NCBI GenBank assembly: GCA_021209875.1
Contig: JAGYVD010000003.1
Location: 3,410,001 to 3,474,000, forward strand
From: Rosellinia necatrix
Taxonomy: Eukaryota > Ascomycota > Sordariomycetes > Xylariales > Xylariaceae
DNA: 64,000 nt
Direction of reading: 5' to 3'
Of this stretch, positions 1 to 11,773 are shown piece after piece (positions within the stretch are counted from its first letter, which is position 1; each line of letters opens with the position of its first letter). The position numbers and the translations under genes were made by a program. The notes under the pieces were generated by a model. It did not search any database. It saw only the letters and a program-made list of their open reading frames with translations, and had not been told where the DNA came from.

Positions 1-587
1 CAGTGCAAGTCCTCGACGAAGGTTACCTGACGGATGCTCAGGGTCATAAGGTTGATTTTAGAAACACCATCATCGTCCTTACGTCTAACTTAGGTGCCGA
101 CATCCTCGTAGGAAATAATCCTATTCATCCCTACTCAGAGACACCCAGAGGTGATGTTAGCCCGGATGTTCGAAAAGCAGTGATGGATGTGGTGTCTGCT
201 AATTACGCACCTGAATTCCTGAATCGCATTGATTCATTCATTATCTTCAAACGATTAAAGCTCGATGCTCTCCGTGACATTGTCGATATCCGACTTCGGG
301 AATTGCAACAACGCCTCGACGATCGACGCATCAAACTCCATGTTGACGATGAGGTGCGTGTATGGCTCGCCGAGCGTGGGTATGATCCAAGATTCGGCGC
401 ACGGCCACTCAACCGCCTCATTACGACGGAAATTAGCAACGGCCTCGCCGATAAGATTATTCGGGGAGAACTCAGACGTGGCGATACCGCTGTCGCCCAC
501 ATCAAAGATGATCAAAGTGGGCTAGAGATCCTGACGGAGAAATCTAGTCCCTTGCCCAATTTGGAATCTCGGGACTCATCTGCCTAA
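1..587 (+). CDS. hsp78: Mitochondrial ClpB-type chaperone Hsp78, C-terminal part (5' truncated by window)
   Basis: This is the last ~195 codons of an Hsp100/ClpB AAA+ disaggregase; the reading frame (codons from base 3) is open at the window edge, so the gene starts outside. Visible elements of the second AAA+ module are QVLDEG, VDFRNTIIVLTSNLG (end of the Walker B/sensor-1 region), the FLNRID arginine-finger region and the sensor-2 motif YDPRFGARPLNRLI, followed by the small ClpB C-terminal domain. The sequence fits the mitochondrial Hsp78 branch better than cytosolic Hsp104: the DRRIKLHVDD stretch is typical and there is no acidic DDLD-like Hsp104 tail. Hsp78 works with mitochondrial Hsp70 to dissolve aggregated matrix proteins. 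The TAA stop is at 585-587. The next gene (HRQ1) is convergent. Assignment to the family is secure; the subfamily is inferred. Confidence 0.9.
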   Translation, partial: VQVLDEGYLTDAQGHKVDFRNTIIVLTSNLGADILVGNNPIHPYSETPRGDVSPDVRKAVMDVVSANYAPEFLNRIDSFIIFKRLKLDALRDIVDIRLRELQQRLDDRRIKLHVDDEVRVWLAERGYDPRFGARPLNRLITTEISNGLADKIIRGELRRGDTAVAHIKDDQSGLEILTEKSSPLPNLESRDSSA

Positions 588-1189
588 TTAGGTCAACGAA
601 GAAACCGAAAGACTGTACTGTCTGTATATGTACGAAAAGAAAGCACCGGCGGCGCATTTTGGGGGCAGTAGAAGGCACATTTTATTCTGGTAGCTATATT
701 TTAGCACACAACAAACATTGTACCAATGATCTAGATAGTTCCAAGACTCCCTACTTACAGCCCACCTATACCCAAGTTACGAATATACGTCACATATACA
801 TATAAATAAACAGTTATGAGAAACCAATAGATACATCGGTGCAACTCAAACTATAGGGAATATTGTCCCGCTAATGCGTTCCATACGAAGGTGAGCCAGG
901 AAGGTAGTTTTCCCGATGTTGACATAATACCAAAAGAGCATTATTTTAGCATTCCCCAAGAAAATTGGTAGCGTTGTGCTACACGGTCTAGGATTGTATT
1001 TCGGAATGTTTAGAGGGGCAAAATTAAGTCTGTGAACGAGACGTGTCAGACCGACGAAAACAGTGGTCACCAATTCACTAACCTTGCGCGCCCAGTCTGA
1101 ATTCGCGTCACGAGGCACAATTAGACAGAATTATTGACGTGAACTCATCATAAAAGGAACCATCAATTTGCCGAAAATACGCTGCCCTT
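588..1189. other. Intergenic, convergent 3' ends of hsp78 and HRQ1
   Basis: About 600 bases between two converging stop codons. It is moderately AT-rich and should hold both 3' UTRs and polyadenylation signals (for example AT-rich stretches around 780-830). No convincing gene is visible on either strand. Confidence 0.6.
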
Positions 1190-4100
1190 CTATATCCCAG
1201 ATTCCAGTACCGTAGAGTGACCACCATCATCCTCCACACCACCAATAAGGAATCTTCCCCGTGTTGGCACGGGCTTTGCTAGTACAACTGTTTCAATGCC
1301 GGCAGGGCTTATCTCCTCAGGGCCCATAGGCAGCGCATCGATATCGATATCTATGCTCAACAGGCTTTTAAGGATGACCGAGCTCCCCGCCTTGGACATA
1401 ACCTCGTTTGCTTCCTTGCACAGTTCCGAGCACACGCACTCGGGGCACCCCGACTCGCAATGGCAGTGTTGAACACGTTCCAATGCCTGGAAGAGAAGGA
1501 TGTCAATGAATTCGAATACCTTGGTACTGATGCCCGAGCCATTTGCACCCCCCTTGGCATCATAGAACGTCAAGCGGGCTGGTCGTTTTCTCGAAGTCTC
1601 TTTCTGCGCAAATTCTTTCAGGCCTACCTTGCATTCGGTCCGTACATCTCCAGGCATGCTTATGACAAAATTAGGCATTAGGCTCATGATAGCATGTTCT
1701 GCGGCATGTATGGCTCCTGCTACATGAAGGCGGCGATCAACGAGGATATCGAGCGCTTGCTTAGGAATGTCCAGCCACATGCCCTTGCTGTACCGAACGA
1801 TGGGAGGGTTATCAACTTGGATCGCGTCAAGGATTCGCCGACGCTTATCTACTTTGAAATATCCAAAAACGTTCTGCGTGATGCGGATCAAGCCATGAAA
1901 CGCGCGGGACGACGATCCTGTAATCTTGCGGACAGCCTCGCACTCTACCGGGTCTATGTCAGTAAAGTCTCTCTGCTGTGTAGTCCACTCAACCTTCACC
2001 CTTTCGACCTTGGCCATCTTCTGATCGGGTTGAAAATCGCGAACAAGGTAAGAGTTGCCTTGATGTAGGAAGATGGCGCCATCGTACAAAGTGAAGAAAG
2101 CTCTTGACGCCTCGAGCTCCTCCAGAACGATATTCTGCCCGTGCGAAATGTCCACAATGGCAAAGTGGTCATCTTCGGTGTCACGGATAGCCACGAATTT
2201 CGCTGGTGTCGGTCGAAACCTGTCGTGACAGTGATAGTACCCTGACTCGTCCTTGACTAGGCGTTCCTCGGAAAGCTTGGCAAGATCTGCTGTGAAATAA
2301 AGACTATCCTCAGCCGGCCGAATTGGCATCTCATAGGCCGCACATTGTATATGACCTTCGAGTACGAGCATATTGTTGATATCGACCTGCAACTTACAGT
2401 TGGGCTTGGTAAATAGTTCGTCGGGGTTCTGCATGTAATGTTGGTCGGAAGGAAAGCAATCGCCCACGAGAATGGAGAGGGAATCTTTGTTCCTTCTGCC
2501 AGCTCTCCCGCTTTGCTGACGCAAATTCGCAATTGTATAAGGGAATCCGAGAGTGATGACGCAATCCAAAGTACCTATATCAACACCCAGTTCAAGGGCG
2601 GTAGTCGCAATTATGCCCATCAATTTACCCTCAAACATTTCACTCTCTATTCTGCGACGATCTTGCGGCGTGTATCCACCACGATACCCCATCACGCGGG
2701 CCATACATTCCGGACGACCAAGTGATTCAAGTTCAGATCTCGTGGTTGCGACCAGCTCCTCGCACTGTTTCCTGACTCGACAAAAGGCTATAACACGGAC
2801 ACCCCTTAAAATGAGTTGACAGAAAAGTCGGCCACACTCCGCAAGCGCGCTGCCACGGCCACTAGATGGGTCGCCAGGATCTTTAAAGGGCGTGTTCCAA
2901 CAAAGGAATTCTTTTCGGCCAGATGGTGATCCATCGAAATCAATAAGATGCACATTGTTGATGCCAAATATCGTCCTAAAATGCTCTTCTGGGTTTGCCA
3001 CGGTAGCGGAGCAAGATATGAACCTGATTTGCTGGTTACCTACGGCTGCGCAAATTCGCCGGAGCCTCCTCATAATAAAAGCAACATGAGAACCCATCAG
3101 ACCATTGTAGTAATGCAGCTCATCAACTTAGAAACTGTCAGCTCCGCACTCTTGTAACGGTACGGAAACCACTCACCAACTACATAGCGTAGGTTCTTTA
3201 GGAATGTTCTCCATCTGCCTTCTTGGGGCAATATAGTGATGTGGAGCATGTCCGGGTTCGTGAAGATGATACGGGCTTCATCGCGTATCTGATTTCGCTC
3301 TTGCATGGGTGTATCGCCGTCAAACGTTTCAACTAGAACGCTTTCTAAGCCGGTTAGATACCCGAGCATCTCCTTCAAACTCCTCTTTTGATCCTGGGCC
3401 AACGCTTTCGTGGGAAATATGTACATGGCACGGGTGTCAGGGTCTTGCTCTAGCGAATGAAGAACTGGAAGTTGACTGTAACCCTCAGGAGTTAGCTATC
3501 TGTCGCCGTTTTACGATAAAAGCCCCGAGCTTATTCAAAGTCCCAAGGGCATAGCTAGCTTAGCCTAACGACTCTATTACCCTGATAGTCACAGAATTAG
3601 GTGGCAACTCAAGGACTCTCTTACTATATTAACGACTTTCCGGAGCTTGTAGATGTTGAAACGACGACGTTGCGCCCGGCCTGAAGACTATTGATTGCCT
3701 TAGCTTGGTGGGCATAGAATTGAACGATACCTTTGGCGTTATATAGAGCATTCACCATGTCTTGGCTTAGCATGAACTCAAGCTCGCCATAGACGGGTTC
3801 CTGCGCATCAAAGACCCGATGGCCATTTGGTACGATTTGGCCCGTGTACCATGAACTATCCTTGAGTTCTTGGATGATCTCTGGAATGCTTTTCCGCTCC
3901 TTTGGGATAGATTTCGGAATAGCGCTGAGTGCTAGCCTTGGTGTGGCCAATTCTATTTGAGATGGGATGGGAATATAGGCTGCAGCGTCCTGGCGCAGCA
4001 CAACCTCTGGGTCAAGTCTTTCTCCGACACAGCGGTTGACGAAGGCACTGATGGCATTAGAAAATTTCTGGTTGCGCTTTTCGATCATCGAAGTCATTTG

Positions 4101-4979
4101 CTTCTGACTATAGACTGGCATCTTCAGGTCTTCGTCCCGAAGCCGTCTAGACGGGTTCACAGGTTCTCCAGACTTCCGATTCAGAACTTGGCGCTTCAGA
4201 TCGCCGTCGACGAATTCAAAGAACAACACCTCGCCCCTCCCGGAGCCAATGTCATGTGAGTATCGACCCCCCAGATCATCCATTCCCGTCAGACCACCTA
4301 CCGATGCATCCGGGGCGGGTCCCTGGGCGGTGATGCGCTTCGAGCTGCCAGACTTGAAGGTCATGTCCCGCTCCGCACCCTTTATATCGGTCTGTAGCAT
4401 GGCTTCATCCACATAGCCGAAATAGATGCCCTCCGGCCGTATCGCCACGACAGAAGCCACATCCTCAACCTCTAGCTCTCGTTTGGTTTGAGATTCAACA
4501 GCCGAGCGAATGGTATCAAATGTTGTGGCAAGATGTTTCCTCGTGGAACAGAAGGTGAATACTAGGTTCAGGGCACGATGTGTCCTTTCCAACTCGGTAA
4601 ATCGCAGGGGCCAGTCGATCAAACACTTGACGGCCTGGGTCCCTGCTGCGCTCTTCTTGTTTCTCTTCTCCGGTTGGGCCGATGCAGCTCCTCCCGCGGC
4701 TACCTCTTCCGAGGGCTCGGCTACGCTGGTTTCATGGTCAACCGCCTCGCAGATGACGGTGCTGGCGGGACCCGCGACGCCTATGGAGGGGGCGCCGTCT
4801 CTAGGCAGAGGCAGGCCCTGCTCTTCTACACCAGGGCCCGTTTGCCTCCTTTTCCGCTTAATGCCCCGGCCAGAAACCGTGGCAGCCTTGAGAGAAGACA
4901 TTTCCCTTGTGACCGAGGTGCATTGGGTGAGGTGGCCGCAAGAAAAAGAGCCATGTGTTAAGTTGAGGAGGGCACCCAC
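1190..4979 (-). CDS. hrq1: RecQ4-like ATP-dependent DNA helicase HRQ1
   Basis: Superfamily 2 3'-5' DNA helicase acting in the nucleus in DNA repair (interstrand crosslink and telomere-related roles are known for the family). Three exons on the minus strand: 4979-3625, 3475-3177 and 3126-1190, with introns of 149 and 50 nt whose junctions restore SLIYQLPVLHSLEQD and RYVVVDELHYYNGLMG. Helicase motifs appear in order: Walker A STSTSSGKSLI, PTKALAQDQ (Ia), DELH (Walker B), SCSAT (III), GVDIGTLDCVITLG (V) and QQSGRAGRR (VI). Near the C-terminus is the cysteine cluster C-x-C-x3-C-x2-C-x-C-x3-C of the MZB/DUF1998 region. The N-terminus is disordered and has a basic KRKRR stretch, probably an NLS. 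The first ATG is at 4979, but the ATG at 4901 (MSSLKAAT) is an equally plausible start. About 1195 codons in total, normal for the fungal family. Confidence 0.93.
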
Positions 4980-5040
4980 GACTGGGTGATGGGGGTGATG
5001 GGGGTGATGGGGGTAATGGGGGTGATGGGGGGTAGGTGAA
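4980..5040. repeat. 9-bp tandem repeat (GGGTGATGG)n
   Basis: About five head-to-tail copies of GGGTGATGG, one varied to GGGTAATGG, lie directly upstream of the first possible HRQ1 ATG. They would be transcribed as 5' UTR or sit in the core promoter. Seen directly. Confidence 0.85.
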
Positions 5041-8000
5041 CTACCTAGGTAGTAGTAGTAGTAATATTAACGTCTAGTCTAGGTGTCTGAAACTACCTAG
5101 GTAGGATTAGGTATCAATCCAGCCCTCTTTCGAGTCACACGCATTGTTGTGAAGGTACGCACTACGTAGGGTGTTGTGAAGGTGCTACCTACCTAGGTAG
5201 GTATCGTCTATTTGAGCAGGTACGTACGTATGTACCGTAGTCATTCGCGTTGCGCGAAAACACGTGATGGGACACGCCCCGTATATTGCATTTTCGATCT
5301 CTTTTACTTAAACACGACTTCCATCATGGCGAACCTCGAACAACCTCCTCACCAGAGTCACCACCATAGCCCCCTGGGGCCGAAGCGAGGAGCTTGCCTC
5401 GCCATTCCTACACGATCGAAGCATAAACGCTAAATTTACTAAAAAAAAGTGTAACTAGTACTTTCTATTTCAAGGCTGTCGCTAGACCCAACGTCCCCTG
5501 TTCATATGAACACCTTGGAGACTACTACCCACTTGAACGAAAGGATCCAAATCTTCTATAAACGCCTGGCAGGGCCAAGGGCGGGGCCGTTTAAGAAAAC
5601 AAGTAGTTGATATGTGTGCGGAGGTTCCCCATACTCTTGGCAACGCATTGGTAGACCGCTCTATATTAGCTTTCAACCTTCTTCTCCGTGAGGTTGGAGC
5701 TCACCAGTCTATCAGCAATCGCAAGTCACCAATATAATAGCCAACTAAGTTAATTACCTTTGTAAGACAAGACAGCCTTCAGAACTTGCCTATCTATTTT
5801 ACTATTCCCCGGATCGCTATCTGTGGCCGCCCTCGATGATGTCGCACTGCTACTCCTAGTTGTTGCCCTATCATGCCCTACTCACCATGGTGTATTTCAG
5901 CTAGTCGAACCAGATTCTGATTTCACCGCCGATTCCCCAACTCTGGTGTGGCCGCCAGCGTTCACACCCAGGTTACGATAAGGAGGCCCAGAGGGGCACA
6001 CGAGCATTCAAGAGCTACCTAGGTAGGTGTCAGGCCAATAGATCACATAGCGAGGTACCAGCTACCCTAGGGGGTAGCTCTAAGGGCATAATTGTGTATA
6101 TAAGGACTGAAGGCCTCCCACCTAGATGGTAGGCCCAGGAATCAATGATATTGAGCCCTACCCCTATACTTGGCTATCTACCTGCTACCCAGCTGCTACC
6201 TCGTAGTGACTAGACCTCACTCTGGGCAATCCCAACATGACAGTAGGTAACATCCAGTGCAAGGTTATATGTGAAAACTCAACCCATGCAACCCACAGTC
6301 TAGCCAAAGTAAAATATAACCTTCTGAATCGCTTAAAACTGCACAGTCACAGCTATAAGGGTCTTACCATTGGGATATTTCGGATGTTATCGGGTGACAT
6401 CTGACCCAGTCCACGAACAATAACCCGTTAACAGCCGAAATAACATCTAGTTGTTAGTATTTATTAATCTTTGCAGGCTATCCACCCCAGGCATTTTGAT
6501 TGATGCCAACACTACAGTCGGTATGCAGCCAGGGGTGCTTGAACCGACATCTAGCTCGCCGTATTGCTAGCCCAGTGCCGGACGAGCTGGTAATACCTAC
6601 TGAAGCATTCGCAGCAGTAATGGCGCTTTCCGAGCAACCAAGAAGGAAGAAGAAAAATCAAAGGCACTCGGCATCTAATCTCGTCCAAGGGTACACTTTT
6701 CACACGGCACTTCTTCCCCGAAAGAGAGGTTGTATTGCTGGGCTTACTTGGCTCAGCTCTCCACTGGCACTGAATGCCATCTGCCCACCCGCTGAACACC
6801 CTGCTCGCATCCTCGCCTTCTGGCATGACGCAGCAACGGGAAGGGGCCCAAACCTGACGACCTAACCATGTCGAAATTTCGGTTAGATCTTGGATGATGG
6901 GGCTGGCTGTGCAATCTTTCGGGTGTCTTGGTGTCCCCGGATGCTATACGTAAGTGTAAGGATGGTGGCAGCACGAAATGTGTGTCCAGTATAAGCGTGA
7001 CAAACCTTGGCAAAATATTCCAACTCAGGTGTCAATAGGACGGTGAAATGCTGACCAAATTAACCCCCCTGCCTCCCCAGCTCCCGCCCGTATGTTTTAT
7101 GGGACACGTTAATATCTCACCTACAAAAACCGGCAGCGGATGTTATGGGAGCAAGCTTGCACTCAGTATCTGATGCTTTTTGCAATATACGACACCCTCC
7201 GGAACCTCTGCGAACAAGATATTCAATCAGGTAGATCCCTCGAAGGTTGTGGTGGCTAGCAGGGCTAGGCACTGTCTATGAGCGATACGATATCTAAGAG
7301 TAAACTATCTTGACCCCCTATAAATCCCCTTTGATAATACTCCACCTCTAGGGAAAGTTTCGGCATGATGGCTATGGCCGCTGATATTTGAGTATAGAGC
7401 CCCCAAACACATCACCCAGCCTTGGAGCGCCCGGAATAATATCAATTGCTACATAATTCGGGATTAGCCCCTGGCAACGTTATAGTATCAAGGAAAATGA
7501 GGAAATCAAATACACGGCTGGATAGCAGGAACGGCGCGTTACGTGGGCGCTACGTGAGGGGTCCGGAGGCCAACGCGGGAGAGTTGAGCAAACTTAGAAC
7601 GGAGATGGGAAATACGCCCGCGAACTCGGTAACCACGACAGGACATAGAGGAATATTAGGCGATAAGAAAAGCAGGCAATACGCTATCCTGGTCGTATGG
7701 CACAGTCCACGGTATAGCTACACTTGCGAGGCCCTCATCTGAAGAAGTTGCTTTTGCTGCCCGGGTATACAAATAGAATTTACCAGCAGCTTGAACTAAG
7801 TCAAGCCATAGTTCGACCGCTTTGCCCATGACTAAAACTATCCCCGTATGCCATCCTCTATTGGGTATGTTCCCCTATCCGGCCGACTCCGAAATAACAA
7901 ACACAAACATGTATCCATATGTCCACGACGTGGTAGACCTGTCACAGTGGTAATTCGCCCTTAAAGCAATACGCTGGCCTTGGTACCGACGCCATTGTCG

Positions 8001-8171
8001 TCGTCAGGACCGGCCGCATTCGCTGACTACATTTGAAAATGCATCTATGCAATGATGCCCAAAGACCCGTCGTTTAGCCCACAAGCGGGCCCTTACACTT
8101 GCGGAATAAAGCGGACGCGAGTGTGCAGAGCGCCCATCGCTTCCTACTCGACGAAGTGCGTCACATTATAA
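5041..8171. other. Gene-poor spacer between HRQ1 and the Ran-binding protein gene
   Basis: About 3 kb without a gene I can support. The part at 5040-5230 holds CCTAGGTA-rich repeats. At 5326 an ATG follows a plausible 5' leader (ATG GCG AAC CTC GAA CAA) and reads 35 codons to a TAA, with no obvious continuation. Around 5613-5732 another short open stretch could be coding. The longer ORFs at 6500-6865 and 7446-7742 show no recognisable motif, and I regard them as chance. The 3' part (7800-8170) has no signal. Confidence 0.5.
5050..5090 (+). repeat. Dispersed element copy A: (AGT)n plus conserved core
   Basis: A run of AGT triplets followed by a core closely matching TTAACGTCTAATCTAGGTGT (here TTAACGTCTAGTCTAGGTGT) and TCTGA, flanked by CCTAGGTA words. 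It matches copies at about 10871, 11031 and 18651, all in the same orientation. The nature of the element is unknown. Confidence 0.75.
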
Positions 8172-8522
8172 TTAACGTTCTATACTTTGCCTTTTGTGGG
8201 CTCGGGTTTCAGGAGCATCGGGCTCGGGCCCTTCAGCCTTGCGCTTTGGTGAAGAGCTCCTGGAAGAAGTACCTGAGATATCTCCTGATGGAGTGCTATG
8301 TCGACAACCCGATGTATGAGAAACAGGCGAGGCTGATCCAGACTGACCGTCGCCGTCGTCGTCCTTGCGGACTGGAGATCTTGGCGGATCAGGGGTATCG
8401 GCAGATTTCTGGGCAGATGGGGCATGCTCAGACTCAGGTTTCCGTGCTTCCACGTTGTCATCCTCATCAGTATCTACCAAGGGCGTTGAGGGGCGGGTAC
8501 AAGCAGGTTCACTAGCGGGCTT
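8172..8522 (-). other. Open, low-complexity reading frame directly after the TAG of the Ran-binding gene
   Basis: In the same frame as the last exon of the Ran-binding protein gene, codons continue for 116 residues from KPASEPACT to HKRQSIER and a TAA at 8174-8172. The composition is disordered, rich in Ser, Pro, Asp, Glu and Lys (DTDEDDNVEARKPESE, SSRSSSPKRKAEGPEPD), like the N-terminal half of the same protein and unlike random sequence. It may be a C-terminal tail cut off by a CAG-to-TAG change, a readthrough extension, or former coding sequence. No ATG-initiated gene fits it. Confidence 0.5.
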
Positions 8523-10223
8523 CTAGACCGACTGAAGTTGACGCTGCACACTCTCGACCTCGCTCAAAAAGCTCTTGGCACTAGCTGCGTTCATCTGTCA
8601 ACGTTGTTAGCTGCTGCCGTCGGGTGGACCGAAACGGGGTTTTGTATATACCCTAATCTGAATGCTGACAGCACCCTCGTCTTCGATAGCTGTGAATAGT
8701 ATGTACGTTGCCTTGAGGCTTGACTTCTCCTGAAACTTCATGGCTGGAATGATGGCGGTGTTGAGAATTACGCGGTGTGTGGAGTCTTGTCGCATAATCA
8801 AACGGACCACCTTAGACTCGGCATCTTTGAGAGCAGAAGCATCAAAAGCTCCCGAAAGAGGTGTCTCTAGGTTGTCGGCGCGAACGCAAGCCATAGGAAC
8901 ATTGACTTTCAGGTTACCGGCGCCACGTTCCTTCCATGAATTGCTTGCCTTGTCAAGGTTGTACACCCTGCCACGTACTTGGATGATTGTGAATTCGCCC
9001 GCTTCGCCATCATCAACGGCCACTGTGACAAGTCAGCATATACATAATACCACGATTGGCTATTGATCGCCTTACCCCGCTGTAGCCTCGTCTTCTTTTT
9101 GTCCTCCGCCTCTGCAATTTTGTCCTCTTCTGCGTCTTGATTTTCAACGGCATCCTTCTCGTTATCTGAGGTATTGCCGTCTTCCTCCTCATCGCTTCCA
9201 CCTTCATTCTCGCTAGCCGGTGCGCCGAACGGCTTGGCCGGCTTTCCGCCCTTAAGAGATTCGCCGGGCTTGCCAAACGCGGTAAGCCGTGGACCTCCAA
9301 GGCTGCTGCCAAAACCTCCAAAGGTGCTATTTCCAAATGTATTGCTTCCGAATGTGCTGCTGCCGAACGTGGCGGTCGAAGTGATTTGACCAAAAGGAGA
9401 CACGGCACCATTAGAGGAGCTCTTGCTGTTACTGAAAATAGACTTCGTGGAGGACGATAAAGTCGGCGGGGATTTGGTGGAAGAAAATGAGGATAGTGGT
9501 TGACCCGTGCCAGCCTGCAAGAATGGCGAGGACTGGGTAGCAAAACTAGACATACCCGAGCTTTTGAACGCAGAGGTGGTGGTATTGTTCTTCTTCTCTG
9601 GGGGCGACCTGTCACCGTCGGCGTTTGCCAGGCTGCTGGAGGTTGACTCGCCTTTCTTCTCGGTAGGAGGTGTGGGGGCGCTCGCAGACTCTGCTAATGC
9701 CTGCATGGGGATGGTTAGCCAGGCACGTTTGCCAATGTACTGGGTATATGCCGTAGGTGGCCCTTACCGTGGTGGTGGTGGAATTAGCCTTGATCTCGCT
9801 GGAGACATCGCGAGGGCGTTTTTTCTCAGGCTCAGAGCGATCCGCCCGATCCAGCGAAGCGCTGCCGTTGGCACCGATCGGGGAGACATCTCCATCGGCG
9901 CTGGCGCCGGTTGTTGCGTCCTTAGGCTGGTCCACCTCATCGTGAGCGCGCTTCTTCTTAGGCGATGCCATCTGTTCCTTGGCAGCGCCGTCGCGAGGCT
10001 CTTGCTCTGGGGTCACAGCCTTGCCAGATGCGTCGGAGGCGTTCGACGCATCGTCGGACGGCGCGACGGCGTTATCGGTGCGAGCGTTGGTCGCGGCCAT
10101 GGCAAAGAGATTGGGCTTCTCGGAAATAGCGGTCTGCCTCAATTCCTTCCGCGCGGCTGCGGTATCAGGGTCCTCTGATGCAATCCTCTCTGGGGTCGGA
10201 CTGTGCTTGGACGATGTTGCCAT
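8523..10223 (-). CDS. Yrb2/Hba1-type nuclear Ran-binding protein (FG motifs, RanBP1 domain)
   Basis: Four exons on the minus strand: 10223-9768, 9700-9076, 9022-8652 and 8594-8523, with introns of 67, 53 and 57 nt. The conceptual product to the TAG at 8525-8523 is 507 residues. The N-terminal half is disordered and basic/acidic (SPKKKRAHDEV, a likely NLS). The middle has FG motifs (TATFGSSTFGSNTFG) like nucleoporin-interacting proteins. An acidic KDAVENQDAEEDKIAEAED stretch precedes a C-terminal RanBP1/Ran-binding domain (GEAGEFTIIQVRGRVYNLDK, NSWKERGAGNLKVN, RLIMRQDSTHRVILN, MNAASAKSFLSEVESVQRQL). Known relatives (yeast Yrb2, fission yeast Hba1) bind Ran-GTP and assist Crm1-dependent nuclear export. 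The family call is strong. The true C-terminus is doubtful because the frame continues open beyond the TAG (see separate entry). Confidence 0.88.
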
Positions 10224-10356
10224 TGATATGGTGAAGGGAGGGTCGCGGTGCCGAGGCCCGGTGGGCTGGGTGTCGGGCCAGGGATGGACGAGACAATGGA
10301 CGGTGGGCGGTGGAGAAAGAGAGAGGGCGGCGGCTGTTTGTAGGAGGGACAAAGCA

Positions 10357-10388
10357 GTGAGTGAGTGAGTGAGTGAGTGAGTGAGTGA
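10357..10388. repeat. (GTGA)n microsatellite
   Basis: A perfect tetranucleotide run of about eight units, 130 bases upstream of the start codon of the Ran-binding protein gene, so within its promoter or 5' UTR. Seen directly. Confidence 0.9.
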
Positions 10389-10870
10389 TTCACCGGTACT
10401 CTCTCCAGGTACCTGGATTCGAAAAAGCAGCGTGCGGCCAACGAGGTGCCAGGGCTATCTACCTAAGGTATCTATCTACCTGGGTAGCGAGTTCAGGGAG
10501 GAGGGATAGAGTAAGGGAGATAGATGTATCGCGGTTGGGGAAGGAGTGTGACTTGTTGACACGGCTGACGGAGGGGGAGGTTGCCAAATCGATAAAAGTA
10601 GTAGCTAGCAGCTGTGCTGGCTGGTTGGCGATATGATACATAGGAGGTAGATAGGTAGTTATGGGACGAAGAGTGCCCAGCGAGAAAGTCAGACAGTTCA
10701 GACAAGACTAACCCGCAAGCGCATAATTACCTTAGGTACCGCTAACCGCAGCACAGGTACCTAAGATGCCCTATTGGCACCGCCAATCAGCTTGTTGTGG
10801 TCGTTCGCGGTGGGACAGGCGATTATAAACCTTACCTGGTAGGTAGGTAGGTAGGTACTTAGGTACCTAG

Positions 10871-10912
10871 GTAGTAGTAGTAGTAGTATTAACGTCTAAT
10901 CTAGGTGTCTGA
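10871..10912 (+). repeat. Dispersed element copy B: (AGT)n plus conserved core
   Basis: GTAGTAGTAGTAGTAGTA followed by the perfect core containing TTAACGTCTAATCTAGGTGT and then CTGA, flanked on both sides by TACCTAGGTA words. It lies 160 bases from copy C in the same orientation. Confidence 0.8.
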
Positions 10913-11028
10913 GGGTACCTAGGTAGGTAAGTAGGTAGTGCAAGTACCTATGTAACTACCTACTGTGGAGTCCTCTGTGGGCACTGCCATATGTTCGAGA
11001 AATTACTACCTAGGTAAGTACAAAGAAT

Positions 11029-11030
<2 letters not shown>

Positions 11031-11061
<31 letters not shown>

Positions 11062-11084
11062 TTAACGTCTAATCTAGGTGTCTG
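11031..11084 (+). repeat. Dispersed element copy C: (AGT)n plus conserved core
   Basis: The longest AGT tract (about ten triplets) joined to the perfect core containing TTAACGTCTAATCTAGGTGT and CTGA. The difference in AGT number between copies fits slippage after a common origin. Confidence 0.8.
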
Positions 11085-11473
11085 ACAGTGCAAGTACAAA
11101 GTATGGAAAGGTAGTTATACCTACATACATGCTACTGAGCTGATGTTTGCTCGTGGGGGTATGGTATATATGGTTGGATGCTTGTCATGGTTCCATATGA
11201 CGGTCCCCCTTGCCTACCTACTTGTAGATACCCAGGTCAGTAGGCAGGTAATGAAGTATCATACCGACTTGCTTACATTATGTAGGTATCTATCTAATCT
11301 ATCTGGTGTATTCAACCCCTTTTATATAAGTAAGGTATATTGGATGCCCGCCTCAAGTCGCCGACTGTTGCAGAGCAAGAGGAGTAGGAGTAGGCAGAGG
11401 TACCTACATAGGATTGGTTACTTCACTAACCTAGGCAGGTCCCTTTTTATTTAGCAAGCACTATGTGACAGGT

Positions 11474-11512
11474 ATAAAATGACCTTATAAAATGACCTTA
11501 TAAAATGACCTT
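11474..11512. repeat. 13-bp tandem repeat, three copies
   Basis: Three perfect units of ATAAAATGACCTT in a row. Function unknown. Confidence 0.9.
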
Positions 11513-11773
11513 ATAACTTAGGGAGGGAAGTAGCTAAGGTAATTAATTACCTACCTAACCGAGCATAACTATATCAAAACATAGTTATCCAGATTTTTAG
11601 AGATGTTCTAATAATAACCTTCTCGTCAGCCAACATCCAACATCCAACATCCAACTTCATATTGGCATTTGTTCCCCCAACATTATTTAGTTACGGCCCC
11701 CTACCAAACTACCTAGATACATAAAATGGCTCTAAATAGACCTGCTTGTTCAATGATGACGCCGAGTCGGGGC

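Noticed and set aside
4510..4989. 159-codon plus-strand ORF over the HRQ1 N-terminus
   Set aside because: Antisense shadow; the minus frame continues into the helicase domain with correct splicing.
8099..8515. 138-codon plus-strand ORF
   Set aside because: Antisense of the open tail behind the Ran-binding protein gene; no motif and no better composition than the minus frame.
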